Assembly (NCBI GenBank): GCA_022360055.1
Contig: JAKSDO010000193.1
Location: forward strand, 1 to 55,280
Source: Cytophagales bacterium
Lineage (GTDB): Bacteria > Bacteroidota > Bacteroidia > Cytophagales > Cyclobacteriaceae
Reading direction: 5' to 3'
Length of the DNA stretch: 55,280 nt
Shown here: positions 17,963-27,310 of the stretch, piece by piece
How the letters are laid out: each line of letters starts with the position of its first letter
Numbering within the stretch: position 1 is the first letter of the stretch
Translations under genes and position numbers: made by a program
Notes under the pieces: generated by a model
Database searches by the model: none
Seen by the model: the letters and a program-made list of their open reading frames with translations, nothing else
Told to the model about the DNA's origin: nothing

Positions 17963-18440
17963 TTATCCGGGATAAATTCTTAACACCAATCCCGGAGCCG
18001 AGATATCGCCGTTATTGTTTGACGAGGTTCCAACCGTATCGATTAGAGCACCGGAAAGTTTTATTCGATGCTCCTGAATCAAGACATTTTTTGTTATGTC
18101 GAAAGAAAAACCGGCCGATAAATCCTGCGCGTAGATCGTAATGTTCTCCGGTAAGGTCTTTTCGAATTCCAATATAAGCGATTTATAACGACCAAAAATT
18201 CCAACGGGTTTATCCGTCTGTAATTCCATTATTGTAAAATCTGCTCTCGGGTGCCTCCAGGGAGTTTTCATTGGATGTCTTTTACTGCGACAAGTAATCC
18301 CAAGGCAGCCGCAATATTGCAATCGTCCTGAATATACAGCGTTGCCTGATGTTCGGAGTTGCCGGCAGTTAACGTCAAATTATCGCGAATGCGCAGCAAG
18401 GTCGTCGTGTTTACAGGCAAAGGAGCTGCATCCCGGGCAA
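17963..18440 (-). pseudogene. Decayed C-terminal gene remnant, family not identified
   Basis: Directly after the GH2 stop (minus strand), two protein-like stretches lie in different frames. One runs from about 18440 to a TGA at 18268-18270 and contains TLLRIRDNLTLTAGNSEHQA and LYIQDDCNIAAALGLLVAV. The other, ending at 17963, contains EFEKTLPENITIYAQDLSAG and SSNNNGDISAPGLVLRI, the sort of beta-rich C-terminal end seen in secreted carbohydrate enzymes. No start codon fits either one. A gene that lost its 5' part and then frameshifted near 18270 would explain this. I cannot name the family. Confidence 0.45.
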
Positions 18441-21134
18441 TCAGATAACCAGATCTTTCTTCAAGTTCATTCCCTGAATCTTGAGCACAGGCTCATCATT
18501 ACCGAGATCTTTCTGATAAAATTTCAGGTTAAGCGTTTTGCTCTTTCCCGGAGCCAGGGAGATATAATTGTCGCTCCAGAATACCGGTAGTATGGATGAA
18601 CCGTCGGATTTTTTGGTAGCCATAAGCTCAACAAAAAACACAAGTTTGTCGGACGGGTTGGTAACTGTCACATGCAATTCCCATTCTTCTCCCCGCCTCA
18701 CGATTTCTTTTTCAACCGAAATGTCGACCTTGTCCATGGAATTGACGGCAGTGAAATCCGCATACTGTTTTTGCGGAGTATAGTACCAGACTGTGTTTGG
18801 CCAATCAAGCAGATCCTTTTTTGTTGATAACCAATAGAAGTTATCCGATACTGTTTCTGAAGAACCATTTACTAACTGAAGGTCGAGAAAGCAGACTTTG
18901 CCAGCATCTTTTAATGGAGGCAGATCCGTAAGTTTAATTGTTTCATCTGAGCTCAGGTTTACCGCTATTTCCTCGTTGAGCATGGTATTGGAATTGATAT
19001 CATAAATCGTAATTAGAGCCTTATGATCTTTTATGGCATTTGGAGCATCATTGCTTGCGTATACGTTGTTATCATCGTAATTGTATATGAGCGTAGAAGG
19101 CTGACCTGATTTTTGAGTGCCAAAATATGCACCTGTTGGCATCAGGTAATAATCGTATAGTTGCCAGTACATTTCCGGCCATGGGGAATTGAGCATCCAT
19201 TGTACAACTCCGGTAGTAGTTGGCCTGTTAATGACATGTGCTTCAAACATCGGACGGATAGCTTCATAATTCATGAGCTGGGCTTTGAGGGCAAGTTCTT
19301 CCAGGTCCTTGGGCTCCCCATATCGATTGTTTAGAGCTTTGAGGTAAACTTTTACGCTGTTGAAGTCTTTTCTTCCGGAGTGGTAATTCCACATTTTATT
19401 GGCCGGTGGCCATAAATGTGCTTCCGGGATCATTTTCTTTATACTTTCTATCGGAGGTATTTGTGGCCCCGGTCCGGTTTCTGAGTTAAACCCGTAAGCG
19501 CCGCCCCATTTTTTGTCCTCGAACCAATATACGGGAGGTACATATTCATAGGGACCAAGCATCTTCATGCCGGAAGGTCCTGAAATTTCGCTTTCAAATT
19601 CACCTGCCGAGATTAGAAGTGAGCGTGTCTCATCATACTGATCGAGGGTTTCCCGATAAAGCGACTCAAGCCTGGGTTTGGGCATTGCATCGCTTCCTAC
19701 GGCCCAGCAATAAATGCTCGGGTGGTTTCTCAGCCACTTCACCTGATGTTTTAAATATTCGTTGAGTAAATCTTCTTCTTTTGAGGTTAATTTAACACCG
19801 CTCATTTCGGTACTTTCCGCTATGGTCATGCTTTCATCGTAGTCTTCCGGAACCACCAGGGGCAAACCAAGATAATCGGGCCATTCCCATTGACAACTCC
19901 AACCCACCATAAGTAAAATGCCATTGCGGTCACAAAGATCATAGATGTGATGGTTGTTGCCCCATACGCCTTCAAACCTCAGAGCGTTCATGTTCATCTC
20001 TTTTACATAGCGGATTTGAGCCGCATCTTTTTCCGGCATGTATCGCAAGAAAAGATCATCGACCCAACCGCCGCTTTTTTGCATCACTTTCCGGCCATTT
20101 ACCTTATATCCGCGTACACCGCTTTCATTCAGGTAGGTTTCAATTGTTCTTATTCCGAAATTGACAATTTGTTGATCTTTAATCGATCCATTTTCAATTA
20201 CCCGGAGATCAAGTGAATACATGTTGGGCGCCCCCAAACCATTTGGCCACCAGAGACGGGGATTTTTCATATCGAGTTGTGGTACATCCTTCGGAGTGAA
20301 TAGGACCGTCTTCCTTTCATTTGGTCCAAGAACAAAGTCCTTTTTAAATTGGATTTCTTCGATTTTTCCGGTAACGGAAACCGTCTTTTCATCCGAACTG
20401 AAATTGGAGAGCTCAGCGCTGACGGAGAGTCGGGCTCCGTTCAGGGTTTTGGTATTTACATCTGTTTTTACAAATGGGTGATCGATTGCCACTTTACCGG
20501 TTCTTTTAAGCCGTACTTCACGATAGATTCCCATATATTTATCAGGCGGGGTAGGGGCCCAATCCACAAATCCCATGTAGAAATCTCTCGGTTTTGGAGG
20601 TATTATCTCAAAAGCGAGCACATTATCTGCCTGAACATACTGAGTTATATCGATCTCAAATTGTCGAAAGGCCCCGTAAAGTGTATCCTGAGAAGCAATT
20701 TGCCGACCATTCAACCAGATGTTGGCCCGGTAGTTGATGCCGTCGATCAACAGCCGGAGCTCTTCTGATTTTGAATTGAAGTTTTTGATGGTAAACTCCT
20801 TGCGGTACCACCACGGAATTTCAAAGGGCTGCGTTGGGATCTTGGCTAAATTATCCCCATAAAACACGTCTTTATATATTCCGGCTTCGATCAAAGCAGC
20901 CAGGACAGTGGTGGGGACTTTGGTGTTTATCCAGTTGGCCGTTGATCGTCCGGTTGTAGAAACAGCCTTTCCATCTTCCGTAATTTCTTTTGAGGATATG
21001 ATCTGCCACCCTTCGGTGAGGTTTTGCTCTTCCACCGTTACTTTTTCAGAGCAAGAGGGGAGTAATGCAGACAAACCTAAAATACCTATCAATAAGATGT
21101 TTATTGAGCTTTTGAACCATTCGGATATATTCAT
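18441..21134 (-). CDS. GH2 glycoside hydrolase, exo-beta-D-glucosaminidase-like lipoprotein
   Basis: 897 residues from ATG 21132-21134 (MNISEWFKSSINILL); an ATG seven codons upstream is also possible. A hydrophobic signal ends in LSALLPSC, a likely lipobox. The N-terminal sugar-binding jelly roll (WWYRKEF, ANIWLNGRQIA, GIYREVRLKR), immunoglobulin-like linker, GH2 barrel and C-terminal beta domains are in the usual order. The acid/base position reads AVGSDAMP (Asp, not the Glu of mannosidases and galactosidases), and the nucleophile is the Glu in GFNSETGPGP; both features match the chitosan-acting exo-beta-D-glucosaminidases (CsxA type). A non-reducing-end beta-glucosamine is therefore the likely target; beta-mannosidase is the alternative. 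Location is periplasmic or surface. Confidence 0.82.
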   Translation of the reverse strand: MNISEWFKSSINILLIGILGLSALLPSCSEKVTVEEQNLTEGWQIISSKEITEDGKAVSTTGRSTANWINTKVPTTVLAALIEAGIYKDVFYGDNLAKIPTQPFEIPWWYRKEFTIKNFNSKSEELRLLIDGINYRANIWLNGRQIASQDTLYGAFRQFEIDITQYVQADNVLAFEIIPPKPRDFYMGFVDWAPTPPDKYMGIYREVRLKRTGKVAIDHPFVKTDVNTKTLNGARLSVSAELSNFSSDEKTVSVTGKIEEIQFKKDFVLGPNERKTVLFTPKDVPQLDMKNPRLWWPNGLGAPNMYSLDLRVIENGSIKDQQIVNFGIRTIETYLNESGVRGYKVNGRKVMQKSGGWVDDLFLRYMPEKDAAQIRYVKEMNMNALRFEGVWGNNHHIYDLCDRNGILLMVGWSCQWEWPDYLGLPLVVPEDYDESMTIAESTEMSGVKLTSKEEDLLNEYLKHQVKWLRNHPSIYCWAVGSDAMPKPRLESLYRETLDQYDETRSLLISAGEFESEISGPSGMKMLGPYEYVPPVYWFEDKKWGGAYGFNSETGPGPQIPPIESIKKMIPEAHLWPPANKMWNYHSGRKDFNSVKVYLKALNNRYGEPKDLEELALKAQLMNYEAIRPMFEAHVINRPTTTGVVQWMLNSPWPEMYWQLYDYYLMPTGAYFGTQKSGQPSTLIYNYDDNNVYASNDAPNAIKDHKALITIYDINSNTMLNEEIAVNLSSDETIKLTDLPPLKDAGKVCFLDLQLVNGSSETVSDNFYWLSTKKDLLDWPNTVWYYTPQKQYADFTAVNSMDKVDISVEKEIVRRGEEWELHVTVTNPSDKLVFFVELMATKKSDGSSILPVFWSDNYISLAPGKSKTLNLKFYQKDLGNDEPVLKIQGMNLKKDLVI

Positions 21135-21297
21135 AACGACTGCGATTGACATCATACTTAAAAATAGCTAAAAAAAAATGAAATGGAGTTGATTGAATAT
21201 GTGATAAAAACCTTATTTATAGTACTGCAAAAATGTGAAATGGTCTATTGGCATGAAAGGATAAATTATCGGAATTGTACTCTTTGCCGGATTTGGT

Positions 21298-21366
21298 GGT
21301 CTTAGCGAGACGCTAAGACCAGTGATAATAGATAAACTGTCTCTAGTCTTAGCGTCTCGCTAAGAC
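21298..21366. repeat. REP pair (BIME-like), copy 1
   Basis: Two hairpins in inverted orientation: GGTCTTAGCG-AGA-CGCTAAGACC (21298-21320, extendable by one pair) and GTCTTAGCG-TCT-CGCTAAGAC (21346-21366), separated by 25 bases. The second hairpin is the reverse complement of the core of the first, so each strand shows the same REP unit facing outward from the spacer, each preceded by CTGG or CTAG. Confidence 0.92.
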
Positions 21367-21392
21367 GAATACGCACAAAACTTTAAGTCGAG

Positions 21393-21944
21393 TCAATCAA
21401 GAAAATAGATTTCAATTTCACCTTTAACACCTTGATAGTTCCTGGCACTACTACCTGCCCAACAAGAAGGTTCATTAACAAAACCAGCTTTCACTGGATT
21501 ATTGTGCACATATTCAAGGCGTTGCCGAATCATCTCGTTTGAGGATAATTCGATGGGATGATTATGATGTTCCCAAAACTGAAAATCCCTGGTATTTGAT
21601 TTCATTGAACCCTCAGTTTTCATGATTTTTAATATCCATTCTTTTCTACTCTCATGAGGATTATTTTCTACGTATTTTCGGATATGTCGTGAAGTATAAC
21701 TTTTGAAATCTCGGATGATATCCTCCAGTTTATCTTTTCCCGCAGTACCAAGTATCAAGTGAATATGATTTGTCATAATGCAATATGCGCCAATCAAGAG
21801 ACCTTTTTCTTGTTGACAGTAACGAAGGGATTCAAAAATAATATTTCTGTATTCTTGCCTGGCAAATACGTCAATCCAGCGGACAACCGTAAATGTCACA
21901 AAATAAAAGTGATTCTGACTTCTTATTTTATACTTCCTGCCCAC
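21393..21944 (-). CDS. REP-associated tyrosine transposase (Y1_Tnp, IS200/IS605-like)
   Basis: 183 residues. The HUH metal-binding motif is MTNHIHLIL (His60 and His62), and the catalytic tyrosine is probably Tyr83 in RDFKSYTSRHIRK. FWEHHNHPIELSSNEM and YVHNNPVKAGFV are typical of the single-domain RAYT subgroup. The enzyme cuts and joins single-stranded DNA through a 5'-phosphotyrosine link and is thought to spread REP hairpins without moving as a classical insertion sequence. Length and motifs look intact, so it may be active. The gene is framed by two near-identical REP pairs. Confidence 0.93.
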   Translation of the reverse strand: MGRKYKIRSQNHFYFVTFTVVRWIDVFARQEYRNIIFESLRYCQQEKGLLIGAYCIMTNHIHLILGTAGKDKLEDIIRDFKSYTSRHIRKYVENNPHESRKEWILKIMKTEGSMKSNTRDFQFWEHHNHPIELSSNEMIRQRLEYVHNNPVKAGFVNEPSCWAGSSARNYQGVKGEIEIYFLD

Positions 21945-22020
21945 TGATCGAGAATTGATTTGTAGTTTATGTTCAAATTAACGTAAGATCGACCACAAAC
22001 AAAACTGTCATGCCAGAAAA

Positions 22021-22089
22021 GGTCTTGGCGAGACGCTAAGACCAGTGATAATAGATAAACTGTCTCTAGTCTTAGCGTCTCGCTAAGAC
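22021..22089. repeat. REP pair (BIME-like), copy 2
   Basis: The same 69 bases as 21298-21366 except G instead of A at 22028, which turns one pair of the left stem into a G-T pair. The left hairpin is 22021-22043 and the right 22069-22089. It lies upstream of the transposase gene, in the same orientation as copy 1. Confidence 0.92.
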
Positions 22090-22214
22090 TCCCGCTCGAC
22101 GAATTTGCTCAAAACTTATATTTTGACTCCTTTTTCTTCTTAAGCTCCTGAAATCCCATTCGGATGTATCAAACTTTTTATGAGTAACATTTATCGAGGA
22201 ATATCCACTGCCTT

Positions 22215-22877
22215 TTAATATCCGCCTCCTCCGATCATTTTTTGAAAATCTGCCTGAGAGATATCTTCGTAGCCATCCGATTTGTCGAAGATTGCATCCG
22301 AAACCGATTCTTCCGAAACGACGCTTGCAGTTATTCCCATTTTTATATTCTGTTGAGTCACCGAGTACTGCAACGGGAATCCTTTAAGTCCGACAAATTC
22401 TCTTTGAGCTTTATTGCTGATTTTCTCCGTATAATAAACAGTCATGCTCAACTGCCCGGTTTTGTCCTTCATAATTGCTTTTTTACATGGATATCCGGCG
22501 ATCGTCTTGGTCTCTTCCAGGTATTCGATATTCGGCATCTGATTAGCATCTTTATCAAACTCTTCCGTAGAGATGTTTATTCTTATTTTCTGACCTCCCA
22601 TCTCCATCTCCATAAAGCCGTTTTTCCGATCCATGTCGCTTATTACGATCGTTTTTCCCATCATTTGATTTTGTTCAAGCCGAGACTTGCTCCCCTTGAT
22701 ATGAATGATCATTTCTTTTGGAAGCATGGATTCCATCTCTTTCATCTCGGCAGGCATATCCTCGTAAGATATGGAGTAAACAACCCTTCCTTCAAAGCTG
22801 CTTTGTGCAAATGAATTGGAAATGAGAAATGACACAAGTAAAGAAATGTAAGTGGTTGATTTCATTAGTTTTTTCAT
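22215..22877 (-). CDS. Secreted DUF4412/GLPGLI-like protein
   Basis: 220 residues from ATG 22875-22877 (MKKLMKSTTYISLL); the frame opens ten codons earlier at a TTG, which would spoil the signal peptide. The signal peptide ends near ISNSFAQ. The mature part (SSFEGRVVYSISYEDMPAEM, KEMIIHIKGSKSRLEQ, TIAGYPCKKAIMKDK) follows the DUF4412 pattern: a beta-rich periplasmic or outer-membrane-associated domain with the conserved AGYPCKKA segment. The tail is Gly-rich (MIGGGGY). Function is unknown. Confidence 0.75.
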   Translation of the reverse strand: MKKLMKSTTYISLLVSFLISNSFAQSSFEGRVVYSISYEDMPAEMKEMESMLPKEMIIHIKGSKSRLEQNQMMGKTIVISDMDRKNGFMEMEMGGQKIRINISTEEFDKDANQMPNIEYLEETKTIAGYPCKKAIMKDKTGQLSMTVYYTEKISNKAQREFVGLKGFPLQYSVTQQNIKMGITASVVSEESVSDAIFDKSDGYEDISQADFQKMIGGGGY

Positions 22878-23018
22878 AATTGCAATAATTAGAACATGAG
22901 CCCGCAAATTACTCGGGGCGTTTTGGAATTCCTATTTGAATCTGTTATTTAATTTTGGGCCATGCTGTTTGCAAATACCCGGAAAGGATTAGAATATTAA
23001 AGAATCGCCGGGCTGTGG

Positions 23019-24392
23019 TTACCTGGAAATTTCAAAGTGCAACCGCTGTCTTTCTTCCATCCTCGGGTTTGGCATAGATATCAGGTTTTTAGGTATTTTC
23101 GAGGCCGCCATTCGCGCCGGGTCCGTTATTGTTTTGCCAGTGATCAGCTCAGCTGTTCTCGCCAGCATATTTTCCGCAAGCGATCCCAATTCAGCGTCGT
23201 AGTCATCGCCGACAATATGGTGAGGGGCAAATCCGTCGCCGTAGTCCGATTCGCCGTTCACATTTGCCGCTTTCATTACAATAGGTTGTAATGCCCAGCC
23301 ATGGCTCGTTTCTTCATCATGAACCGTGATTGATCCGACATATTTTCCGCTCGTATGATCTTCTCCAACAAGTATCACCTCCATATAAGGGTTTAGGCAG
23401 TTAATGACGAGTTCGCTGGCGGAAGCGGTATTGGAAGTTGTGAGGATATACACCCTTTCCAGATTGAGATTTACTTCCGGAGTGATAAATTTGGTAAGCA
23501 GGTTTGGCGATTCTTCACCTTCTTTGTCAATCCAATATTGTTGAACATCGGCATTCCACATCGTTCTGGAGTATATCTCTTTATTTTCTACTGCCAAAGC
23601 AGGGGCGAGCATGCTGGACAATAATACTGCCGAGTACCTGGCACCTCCCGGATTATACCTGAAATCTAATATGAGATCCTGAATTTGGTCGCTTTTAAAT
23701 TGATTAAAGGCGCTGATCAATTGATCATTAAAGTCTGTGATGAAGCGATTATAAACCAGGTAACCTATTCTGATTCCGTCAATATCCAGGGTTTTGTTGA
23801 TATGGATCGGATTTTCGGTCAATTCAACGGCATTTAAAGTTTTTTCACCCTTGAACATCAACTGTCCGTTTTGGTTAAATTCCCCGAAAGACAAGGTATA
23901 TGAATCTTTCTCAAACAGCAGGTCATAATAATTATCCAGATCCAGATTTACTCCATTGACTTGGTAGAACACATCGCCGCGTTTGATTCCGGCCAACTCT
24001 GCCGGAGAATTTGGGACCGTGTATTTAACAATGGCATAGACGGAATTGGAACCGGATGCCCTAAAAAGCTTGAATTCATGTCCGAACGATTTTTCTATGC
24101 CTTTGAAACTGTTAATCAGGCCGTCGTAATCATCGGTAATATAGGACCACTTATCCGTAGGCTTGAAGAGTAATTTTGTAAAATATGCTTCAGGATCAAA
24201 CTCGCTGTTCACGTCAATATTTTGAGGGATATGATCGTCCCAAAGATAGACATCGTTCATACTTTTCCATATAAATTCATTGATCTCAAGGACCTTGGCA
24301 GATGGCTTTAAATCCTCTTCCTTACAAGCTGTGAAAAAAAGTATAAGTAGTATTACGGCTGTAAATACGGAAAATCTGTTTATTGATTGCAT
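23019..24392 (-). CDS. S41-family peptidase, C-terminal-processing-protease-like lipoprotein
   Basis: 457 residues. The lipobox FFTAC puts the acylated Cys at 23. An N-terminal helical region with IWKSMNDVYLWDDHIP (41-56) leads into a PDZ-like domain (about 115-170; NSPAELAGIKRGDVFYQVNG). The S41 core follows: LILDFRYNPGGAR (240-252), the catalytic serine motif TTSNTASASELV (318-329) and the general-base lysine K350 in HTSGKYVGS. Bacteroidota have several such lipoprotein S41 enzymes that cleave periplasmic or surface proteins; the substrate is unknown. It stands alone with its own gaps on both sides. Confidence 0.9.
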   Translation of the reverse strand: MQSINRFSVFTAVILLILFFTACKEEDLKPSAKVLEINEFIWKSMNDVYLWDDHIPQNIDVNSEFDPEAYFTKLLFKPTDKWSYITDDYDGLINSFKGIEKSFGHEFKLFRASGSNSVYAIVKYTVPNSPAELAGIKRGDVFYQVNGVNLDLDNYYDLLFEKDSYTLSFGEFNQNGQLMFKGEKTLNAVELTENPIHINKTLDIDGIRIGYLVYNRFITDFNDQLISAFNQFKSDQIQDLILDFRYNPGGARYSAVLLSSMLAPALAVENKEIYSRTMWNADVQQYWIDKEGEESPNLLTKFITPEVNLNLERVYILTTSNTASASELVINCLNPYMEVILVGEDHTSGKYVGSITVHDEETSHGWALQPIVMKAANVNGESDYGDGFAPHHIVGDDYDAELGSLAENMLARTAELITGKTITDPARMAASKIPKNLISMPNPRMEERQRLHFEISR

Positions 24393-24497
24393 ATTTCAAA
24401 CTCCAATTCAAATATATATCATTTGGAATAAGTAAAGTCCTCCACAGGTGTAAAACACCCGACAATGATCCGATATTGTCTTGCAACACGCATTTTA

Positions 24498-25601
24498 TCA
24501 TTGATTTTTTTCGACAAACTCAAACTTGTACCGGCGAAAGTACATGATGTTTGCGGATATAAAAATGAACAAAGTGGCCAGTATTAATGGATGTACGGAA
24601 AAGAGAATTAAAAAAGTAACAATTACGATCAACCAGAAAATCCGGGTAATCAGTTCACTCAGCTCCATCTGCTTTATTATGAGCATTCCATAAATCAATA
24701 AAACTGCGCTCAGGCCAAATACTTCTGTCCCAAACACGTCGAAAAAATGAGCTTCCACCGGATAGTATCTTAAGATTATGATTATTTCGGGGATCAATAA
24801 CAGAAGGAAAGTAGACAGATGTTTGAGACTGCTTGTTATGAAGCGCTCCGGGAGATTGGCGATGATCCTCAGTTCAAGATAGTAAAACCTGATGTACTTA
24901 TGAAGTATTGCCGCATTGCCGACCAGCGCCAGCAAAATACCTTCATTGAAAAGCCTCAGATCGAACTGGTCCGTAGAATACAGAGCCGATGTGCCTATGA
25001 TCATCGAACATGTATATATTTTTGATAAGACAAGCAGGACAGGATCATTGCGCACAAGGTGTTCGATAAAGAAGACGTAGGATGGTTTGGCAAGTTTGTT
25101 CAGGAGCCGGACTTCAATAAATTTTTTTTCGTGCGGAAGTCCGTGTAGCTTCTTCATTAGCATAATCGCAACTAGAAAATGCAGAATGAATAAAGATATC
25201 AATATTGATAAAATGGAAAGGTAAAATGATCGTGGTACGGACAGGATTATTAAGAATACCGAATATCCGATTACCGGAACCAATAACATCATGGAAGCCA
25301 AAACGACGGCACTGATTTTGATTTTTGGCGGCAACAAATAGAATGCTTCCAGGAATTGGTTTTCCCGATGATTGAGCGATGTAATGATAAATAGGATCAG
25401 CTTTATTCCATAACCAAACCAGAGTGCGTACAGAAAGAAGAGCAATAATGGATTTGCGACCAGGAAAGATCCGATAGCTATGTGTTCCTGCGATTTGACA
25501 AACCCAAATAAAATCAGGAACATCAGTCCGAAAAAAGCAGCATTTTGCTTGTAAAACTCGATAACCAGGCACCTTGCCAGGACGCTCAATACCCCATTCA
25601 T
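24498..25601 (-). CDS. Polytopic membrane protein, probable ABC transporter permease
   Basis: 367 residues with about ten hydrophobic segments and a basic C-terminus (YFRRYKFEFVEKNQ). It belongs to no family I can name from sequence. The ATG directly abuts the stop codon of the upstream ATPase gene (25602), so the two are translated together, and the protein is best read as the membrane half of that ABC system. There is no large extracytoplasmic loop or substrate-binding protein nearby, so an exporter is more likely than an importer. Confidence 0.7.
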   Translation of the reverse strand: MNGVLSVLARCLVIEFYKQNAAFFGLMFLILFGFVKSQEHIAIGSFLVANPLLLFFLYALWFGYGIKLILFIITSLNHRENQFLEAFYLLPPKIKISAVVLASMMLLVPVIGYSVFLIILSVPRSFYLSILSILISLFILHFLVAIMLMKKLHGLPHEKKFIEVRLLNKLAKPSYVFFIEHLVRNDPVLLVLSKIYTCSMIIGTSALYSTDQFDLRLFNEGILLALVGNAAILHKYIRFYYLELRIIANLPERFITSSLKHLSTFLLLLIPEIIIILRYYPVEAHFFDVFGTEVFGLSAVLLIYGMLIIKQMELSELITRIFWLIVIVTFLILFSVHPLILATLFIFISANIMYFRRYKFEFVEKNQ

Positions 25602-26231
25602 TTATTCCCGGGCTATTGTGAGGTTATTTGCCATGTACCGGCCATCTATACGTATTCCCAGCTTCCCGATATCCTGATGAGAAACAAGGATAAAGTTTAC
25701 TCCATCATCGCAATGCTTGACGATCATAAATTTCAGAATTTCAATGGCGGATGCGTCAAGCGTATTAAATGGCTCGTCCAGGAGAACTAATGACGGCGTA
25801 CCGAGAAAAGCAAGTGTAAGTGAAAGGCGCTTTAGCATTCCGGAGGAGTATGTGCCGATGTGGTCAAACAGGTATTCATTTACTCCGAACGTTTCCGCTA
25901 TGGAAGTTTGGTCGTTTTTGGTTGCACCTTTTGCTTTGCCAATAAATGATATGAGGTCGTTGGCAGAAAGGAAGTCGGGATAATTGGCTTCGGACTCTGA
26001 ATAATTCACCTGCTTCCGGTAAGCGACCCCGGATTTTACGGGGCTGAACTTTTTGAGGAGCGTTACCTCCCCCTCAAAAGGAATTAATCCGGCAATAATC
26101 TTTGAAAAGGTAGTTTTTCCGCTGCCATTGATGCCTTTCAGATGAGAAATTCCACGATCGATATGCAGGTTTTCAATTTCAAGAATGGTTTTGTCTCCAT
26201 ATTTTTTCAGGAGTTTATTGACTTGCAGCAT
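25602..26231 (-). CDS. ABC transporter ATP-binding protein
   Basis: 209 residues, close to the minimum for a single nucleotide-binding domain. Walker A is GINGSGKT (33-40), the signature SSGMLKR (129-135), Walker B SLVLLDEP (147-154), and the switch His is H185 in LVSHQ. The signature's SSGM form occurs in ABC-2 and CcmA-like exporters. The Q-loop lies near 74 (YRKQVNYSE). It pairs with the adjoining membrane protein; cargo unknown. Confidence 0.92.
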   Translation of the reverse strand: MLQVNKLLKKYGDKTILEIENLHIDRGISHLKGINGSGKTTFSKIIAGLIPFEGEVTLLKKFSPVKSGVAYRKQVNYSESEANYPDFLSANDLISFIGKAKGATKNDQTSIAETFGVNEYLFDHIGTYSSGMLKRLSLTLAFLGTPSLVLLDEPFNTLDASAIEILKFMIVKHCDDGVNFILVSHQDIGKLGIRIDGRYMANNLTIARE

Positions 26232-26274
26232 TCGGGAAAATTGTTGTTGTTTCTATTCTTGCACGAAAACCGGA

Positions 26275-27198
26275 TCAGTAAGTTCGCCTGCTCGTGGAAT
26301 TTTCATCCGGAAAGTCTTCCGGAACCTTAAAAGCCACCTCCTTACCGGCCGCCCATTCACATCCTCGTATAAAAGTTGTCATAAATCCGACGCAGGAAAG
26401 CGCCAATTTGTGATGTCCCATTACGGTGTGAAAGACACGCCCTTTTTCATATTTTACGGTCATTAAAACGGGTTCGTTCCGGTTGGTGCCGTCATACTTT
26501 TCTGCAGAAAAGGAGGTGGCAAGAATTTCCATATTCCTGGCAGGACCGCGCAACATATCATATAGTTCATCTTCCGTATGCAGCCATTTTGCCGGTAGGT
26601 TTTTCATGATAGGATGATCTTCATTCCTGGTTTCGACCACATACTCATGCCGGGGGCCGTGATGCCCCGCATTTCCCGGGGAGGTGTCCCGGACCACCTC
26701 GCCAAGGTCATTTACATATACATAGGGACCTGCGGTTTCCGTTCGATTCCCCCAGCCACCCAGTCCGATCATATCATTGTAAGCTGTCCAGGTCGGAAAA
26801 GCATTGTCAGCGGCATGAATGACTACAAAACCACCTCCGGAAGATATATATTTTTCAAGATTGCGTTGAGTGCGCATCGACCAGATGTCTCCGTCATAAA
26901 TCGAAACAACTACATCATAGTTCTTAAATTTGGGATTGAATTTATCCAGACTTTCGCCTTTCATTGGCGATGTAGCCACATCAATCTGAAACAAACCCGA
27001 ATCATCGAGCTGCTTCAGAAGCACCGGCGTCCATTCTTTCCAGTGCTTGTGATTTATGCTTTGACCGTCAATCAAGAGGACTTTGATCCCGTTCCCATTT
27101 TTCTTTTTTCTTTTTTTTGCTTCTGCAGGCAAGCACAACAGAATTGAGATTAGAAAGAGGGTAAAAAAAGAAGTCTGGTTTAAAAATGTTTTATTCAT
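26275..27198 (-). CDS. ThuA-domain secreted protein
   Basis: 307 residues. A signal peptide (TSFFTLFLISILLCLPAEA) is followed by a very basic KKRKKKNGNG stretch and then a class I glutamine amidotransferase-like ThuA fold: IKVLLIDGQSINHKHW, YDVVVSIYDGD, GGGFVVIHAADNAFPTW, HEYVVETRNEDHPIMKNLP, and RVFHTVMGHH near the end. The fold lacks a catalytic Cys, as usual for ThuA-like proteins, and is common in Bacteroidota near sugar-metabolism genes; a role in handling sugars is often assumed but unproven. It ends 43 bases before the ABC ATPase gene, so it may share its transcript. Confidence 0.85.
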   Translation of the reverse strand: MNKTFLNQTSFFTLFLISILLCLPAEAKKRKKKNGNGIKVLLIDGQSINHKHWKEWTPVLLKQLDDSGLFQIDVATSPMKGESLDKFNPKFKNYDVVVSIYDGDIWSMRTQRNLEKYISSGGGFVVIHAADNAFPTWTAYNDMIGLGGWGNRTETAGPYVYVNDLGEVVRDTSPGNAGHHGPRHEYVVETRNEDHPIMKNLPAKWLHTEDELYDMLRGPARNMEILATSFSAEKYDGTNRNEPVLMTVKYEKGRVFHTVMGHHKLALSCVGFMTTFIRGCEWAAGKEVAFKVPEDFPDENSTSRRTY

Positions 27199-27282
27199 CC
27201 TCCGATATTTTTCTTGCTTTCCAAAGTTATTAAAGAAAAGCTTATTTTTATAGCGATGAAGTATTCACTTTATTCCGGCAAT

Positions 27283-27290
27283 TATTTTTG
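27283..27290 (+). promoter_or_regulatory. Candidate promoter -7 element
   Basis: TATTTTTG fits the Bacteroidota -7 consensus TAnnTTTG and lies 20 bases before the ATG of the TPR protein gene. No clear -33 TTG is seen at the right distance. Confidence 0.4.
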
Positions 27291-27310
27291 CAGAGCTTAC
27301 AAATGAAATC

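Larger units (their letters stand above)
21298..22089. mobile_element. REP-associated tyrosine transposase unit (REPtron-like)
   Basis: A single-gene element: the Y1-type transposase gene (21393-21944, minus) lies between two direct copies of a 69-bp REP pair, 21298-21366 and 22021-22089, which differ at one base. The downstream repeat is 26 bases from the stop codon, and the upstream repeat is 76 bases before the start. This is the gene-plus-repeat arrangement known for RAYT transposases and the REP/BIME sequences they act on. Confidence 0.85.
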
